This document shows, in pieces, positions 53,329 through 56,524 of a DNA stretch of 56,524 nt. The stretch lies in assembly GCA_024653965.1 (NCBI GenBank), contig JANLGW010000048.1, forward strand, positions 1-56,524. Direction: 5' to 3'. Position 1 is the stretch's first letter, and each line of letters starts with the position of its first letter. Below the pieces are notes generated by a model. It did no database searches and was not told the DNA's origin. It saw only the letters and a program-made list of their open reading frames with translations. The stretch comes from Rhodospirillales bacterium. Its GTDB lineage: Bacteria; Pseudomonadota; Alphaproteobacteria; Rhodospirillales; Magnetovibrionaceae. The position numbers and the translations under genes were made by a program.

Positions 53329-54359
53329 AAAAAATTCCCGCCACCGTCATCACCGGATTTTTAGGATCAGGCAAAACCACTTTGATCCGCCATCTGCTGC
53401 AACACGCAAACGGGCGGCGCATCGCGCTCATCATCAATGAGTTCGGCGATTTAGGCGTCGATAAGGACATCGTGCAGGGCTGCGCCATCGCAGGCTGCAA
53501 TGAAGAAGACGTGATCGAGTTGGCCAATGGCTGCATCTGCTGCACCGTGGCCGACGATTTTTTGCCGGTGATGGAACGCCTGCTCGACCGCACCACCCCG
53601 CCCGATCACATCGTGATTGAGACGTCGGGGCTGGCGCTGCCCAAGCCGCTGATCCGCGCCTTCAACTGGCCCGAGATTAAAACCCGCGTCACGGTCGACG
53701 GCGTGATTGCCGTTGTCGATGGCCCGGCGTTTGCGACCGGGCAGTTCGCGCCACTTGAATCCGCCGTTCATGCCGAGCAGGAAACAAGCGAAAATCCGCT
53801 GGAAGATTTGTTCGAAGACCAACTGCACGCCGCCGACTTGGTGTTGCTCAACAAAGCCGATGCGTTGGAGCCCGGCGAAGTCGAACACCTGCTAGCAGAG
53901 CTGACGGCCAAGCTGCGCCCCGGTGTGCATGTGGTGGCGACGCGGCACGGCGATATCGACGTCAATGTGCTGCTGGGGTTGAGCGCCAGCGCCGAGGACG
54001 ATCTCGATCAGCGCCGCTCGCTGCATGAGCTTGAAGGCGACGATCACGACCATGACGAGTTTGAAAGTTTCATCGTCGACGTGCCAACACAGGCCGACCC
54101 GGCGCGTCTGGAAACAATGCTGATTGATTTGGTCGAACGCCATGCCATCTTGCGCATCAAGGGGTTTGTCGAGGTGCAAGGCAAAGCCGCACGCCATGTG
54201 GTGCAAGGCGTAGGTGTGCGCTTTACGCGGTATTTCGACCGCCCGTGGGGCGCGGATGAAGATCGCCAGGGCCGCCTGATCATCATCGGTCAAGCGGGTC
54301 TGGACCACGCCGCCATCGCGGCGGTACTGCAAACCGCTCAACGGGAGTCCGCCGCCTGA
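53325..54359 (+). CDS. cobW: CobW GTPase, metallochaperone-like
   Basis: A 344-residue G3E-family GTPase. Walker A VITGFLGSGKTTLIRHLLQ, the metal motif GCICCTVADDF (C-x-C-C), IETSGLALPKPLIRAF, and NKAD (LNKADALEPG) are seen. A His/Asp-rich segment DDHDHDEFESF may bind metal. CobW is linked to cobalt loading for CobN-type chelatase. It overlaps cobU (ATGA) and its stop shares a base with cobN's start (TGATG). Confidence 0.94.
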   Translation: MKKIPATVITGFLGSGKTTLIRHLLQHANGRRIALIINEFGDLGVDKDIVQGCAIAGCNEEDVIELANGCICCTVADDFLPVMERLLDRTTPPDHIVIETSGLALPKPLIRAFNWPEIKTRVTVDGVIAVVDGPAFATGQFAPLESAVHAEQETSENPLEDLFEDQLHAADLVLLNKADALEPGEVEHLLAELTAKLRPGVHVVATRHGDIDVNVLLGLSASAEDDLDQRRSLHELEGDDHDHDEFESFIVDVPTQADPARLETMLIDLVERHAILRIKGFVEVQGKAARHVVQGVGVRFTRYFDRPWGADEDRQGRLIIIGQAGLDHAAIAAVLQTAQRESAA

Positions 54360-56524
54360 TGCATCTCTTGGCCGCCCAGCCGGGAAGTCTTCAGGACGGG
54401 TCCGAGGCAGTGGACTTGGGCCAAAGCCCCGGCGACATCGTGTTCATCACCGCCGCCGATACCGACATCGGCGCGTTGGCCCAGGCGCGCCGCACGCTCA
54501 AAAACGAACATCCTAATTTGCCCAGCTTGCGCATCGCCAACCAGATGCGCCTGAGCCACAACCTGTCGGTGGATTTATATGTCGAAGACGTGGTGCGCGC
54601 GGCCAAGCTGGTGGTGGTGCGTGCCTTGGGCGGGCGCGGGTATTGGCCGTATGGTATCGATGAAGTGGCGCGGGTGTGCCGCGAACAAAAAATCCCCGTT
54701 GCATTCCTGCCCGGCGACGACCAGCCCGATGCCGAGCTGGCGCGTTATACCACGCTGCCCCGCGAAGATGCGCATCGCCTGTGGCAATATTTGGTTTACG
54801 GCGGGCAAGACAACGCCATCAACTTTTTAAAATGCGCGGCAAGTCTGCTCGGCCAGTCGCTCGACTTTCAAGAACCGCGCCCGGTGCTGCCCGCAGGTGC
54901 CTATTGGCCCAGGGTATCGGGCGACGGTGGCGAACAAGGCATCCGTGATCTGCGCCCCCGCTGGCGCGAAGGCCTGGCGGTGGTGCCCATTATTTTTTAC
55001 CGCGCGCTTTATTTAAGCGGCAATTTAGAAACCATCGACGATCTGATCTTCGCTGTGCAGGCCGCCGGGCTCAACCCGCTGCCGATTTTTGTTGCCTCGC
55101 TTAAAGACCCAATCAGCCAGGCGACCCTCAGCACCCTGCTGGAACAAGCCTATGATGCGGAAGTTTTTAAGTTGGGCTGCGTGCTCAATACCACCGGTTT
55201 TGCCGCATCCTTGCCCGGCGCGGTGCGTGCGCCATCGCCGTTTGATGCCTACGATCTGATGGTGTTGCAGGTGGTGCTGTCGGGCGGCAGCCGTGAGGCG
55301 TGGCTAAAAGACACACGCGGCCTAGGGCCTAAAGACATCGCCATGAACGTCGCCCTGCCGGAGGTGGATGGGCGCGTGCTGACGCGCGCCATCTCGTTCA
55401 AGGCTCTCGCCGCATACGACGCAGAGTGCCAGTGCGACCTCGTCATCCATCAGCCCGATTCTGGACGCATCGCATTCGTGGCGCAGATGGCGCGGCGCTG
55501 GGCGTGGTTAAAGACCCAGCCCGATTGGGCCAAACGTGTCGCCATCGTCATGGCCAACTACCCCAACCGCGACGGACGCATCGGCAACGGCGTGGGGCTC
55601 GATACGCCGGCGGGTGTCATCGAAGCCTTGCGGGCGATGCAACACGTGGGTTTTGAAGTGGATGACATTCCCGCCGACGCCAACGCTTTAATCGAGCGCA
55701 TCCAGGCCGGACCGACCAACGCCCATGCACCACAAAATATCGCCGCCGCCGAACACACGCTGAGCCTTGAAGATTACCGCACTTTTTTTGCCACCCTGCC
55801 CGAAGGCGTGCGCCGCCGCATGATCAAACAGTGGGGCGCACCCGAAGCCGACCCGTTCATGCGCTGCGACATGCACTTCGCCATTCCGGTGGTGATGTGC
55901 GGCGAGGTGGCGGTGGGCCTGCAACCGGCGCGCGGCTACAACATCGATCCAGAAAAAACCTATCACGACCCGGACTTGGTTCCGCCGCACGGCTACTTAG
56001 CGTTTTATGTGTGGCTGCGCCAAAGCTTCGACGTCGACGCCATCGTGCATTTTGGCAAACACGGCAATCTGGAATGGCTGCCGGGGCGCGCGCTGGCCTT
56101 GGGCCCGGACGATTTTCCCGAAGTGGCGCTCGGCCCCGTGCCGCATGTCTATCCGTTCATCGTCAACGATCCGGGCGAAGGCAGCCAAGCCAAACGCCGC
56201 GCCTCGGCGGTGATCATCGATCATCTGACACCGCCGCTGACGCGCGCCGAAAGTTACGGCCCGTTGCGCGATCTGGAACAGTTGGTGGATGAATACTTTG
56301 AAGCCTCAGGCGTCGATGCGCGCCGCACGAGCGTGTTGAAACGCGACATCTTGGAATTGTGTCACGTCACCGGGCTGGGTCAAGACGCCGGGCTTAAAGA
56401 CGGCGACGGCGAAGACGAACGCTTGGCCACCTTAGATGCGTACCTGTGCGAATTAAAGGAAATGCAAATTCGCGACGGCCTACATGTGTTTGGGTGCTCA
56501 CCGATGGGTGAATTGCTCAACAAC
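54359..56524 (+). CDS. cobN: cobaltochelatase subunit CobN, 5' part
   Basis: The first 722 codons of a large (normally about 1250-residue) ATP-dependent cobalt chelatase subunit; the frame is open to the window end. ATG at 54359 overlaps the cobW stop by one base (TGATG). The N-terminus MHLLAAQPGSLQDGSEAVDL is family-like, and HFGKHGNLEWLPGRALALG is the CobN/ChlH signature. No frameshift was seen. It inserts cobalt into hydrogenobyrinate diamide with CobS/CobT-type ATPase subunits (chelatase), not in this window. Confidence 0.93.
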   Translation, partial: MHLLAAQPGSLQDGSEAVDLGQSPGDIVFITAADTDIGALAQARRTLKNEHPNLPSLRIANQMRLSHNLSVDLYVEDVVRAAKLVVVRALGGRGYWPYGIDEVARVCREQKIPVAFLPGDDQPDAELARYTTLPREDAHRLWQYLVYGGQDNAINFLKCAASLLGQSLDFQEPRPVLPAGAYWPRVSGDGGEQGIRDLRPRWREGLAVVPIIFYRALYLSGNLETIDDLIFAVQAAGLNPLPIFVASLKDPISQATLSTLLEQAYDAEVFKLGCVLNTTGFAASLPGAVRAPSPFDAYDLMVLQVVLSGGSREAWLKDTRGLGPKDIAMNVALPEVDGRVLTRAISFKALAAYDAECQCDLVIHQPDSGRIAFVAQMARRWAWLKTQPDWAKRVAIVMANYPNRDGRIGNGVGLDTPAGVIEALRAMQHVGFEVDDIPADANALIERIQAGPTNAHAPQNIAAAEHTLSLEDYRTFFATLPEGVRRRMIKQWGAPEADPFMRCDMHFAIPVVMCGEVAVGLQPARGYNIDPEKTYHDPDLVPPHGYLAFYVWLRQSFDVDAIVHFGKHGNLEWLPGRALALGPDDFPEVALGPVPHVYPFIVNDPGEGSQAKRRASAVIIDHLTPPLTRAESYGPLRDLEQLVDEYFEASGVDARRTSVLKRDILELCHVTGLGQDAGLKDGDGEDERLATLDAYLCELKEMQIRDGLHVFGCSPMGELLNN

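Overview
The window is about 56.5 kb of a GC-rich (near 60% by eye) alphaproteobacterial chromosome. The gene content fits a Rhodospirillales-type marine or microaerobic bacterium. The pointers are a 2-oxoacid:ferredoxin oxidoreductase, DsrC/TusE-like proteins, MsrPQ, many sensor kinases including one with a hemerythrin domain, a two-gene Aer-like receptor, a CobN-type cobalamin cluster and a chromosomal tRNA-Arg(CCG). Genus cannot be fixed from the sequence alone. No phage, plasmid or CRISPR signature was seen. The window cuts through a gene at each end (2-oxoacid oxidoreductase alpha on the left, cobN on the right).

Layout, left to right. 1-3.0 kb: por genes and a U32 peptidase-family tRNA hydroxylation protein. 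3.0-4.2 kb: two unusual DsrC/TusE-like proteins without the C-terminal active cysteine, with a small disordered ORF between them. 4.2-9.8 kb: a YgjV-like membrane protein with an ABC ATPase, a zinc-finger protein, DNA polymerase I and two tandem paralogues of unknown function. 9.8-13.6 kb: msrPQ, a glutathione transferase, a hypothetical protein and a TPR protein. 13.6-18.4 kb: an SDR protein, then histidine kinase / secreted SUOX-fold protein / histidine kinase, ended by a 264-bp element with terminal inverted repeats. 18.4-22.1 kb: carbonic anhydrase with an alpha/beta hydrolase, divergent from a GT4-GT9 glycosyltransferase pair. 22.2-30.9 kb: thrS-infC-rpmI-rplT-pheS-pheT, split between infC and rpmI by a hemerythrin-histidine kinase gene flanked by inverted palindromic repeats. 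31-33 kb: an Aer-like pair (PAS protein plus methyl-accepting protein). 33-42 kb: speA, a DedA protein, tRNA-Arg, a pseudoreceiver kinase, an MBL hydrolase, a tandem 129-bp repeat, a HAD phosphatase, YjbQ, a YgjP-type metallopeptidase and a YcgN-type protein. 42.4-56.5 kb: a cobalamin region (cobB, cbiD, cobK, cobT, cobS, a CobC-like phosphatase, cobU/P, cobW, cobN) interleaved with SCO, a GH17-like membrane protein and a lower-GC TPR gene.

Functional themes. The translation block makes two aminoacyl-tRNA synthetases, IF3 (from an ATC start codon) and two 50S proteins. The cobalamin block covers corrin-ring tailoring (cbiD, cobK, cobB), cobalt insertion (cobN, cobW) and nucleotide-loop assembly (cobU, cobT, cobS, CobC-like), many genes being translationally coupled by ATGA or TGATG overlaps. 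Four histidine kinases, a PAS protein and a chemoreceptor occur without a single canonical response regulator in the window, so their partners lie elsewhere.

The most unusual features are the secreted cysteine-free SUOX-fold protein between two sensor kinases, the hemerythrin kinase inserted into the IF3/L35 operon between inverted repeats, the two DsrC-like proteins lacking catalytic cysteines, a dispersed palindromic repeat family, and the 264-bp inverted-repeat element.
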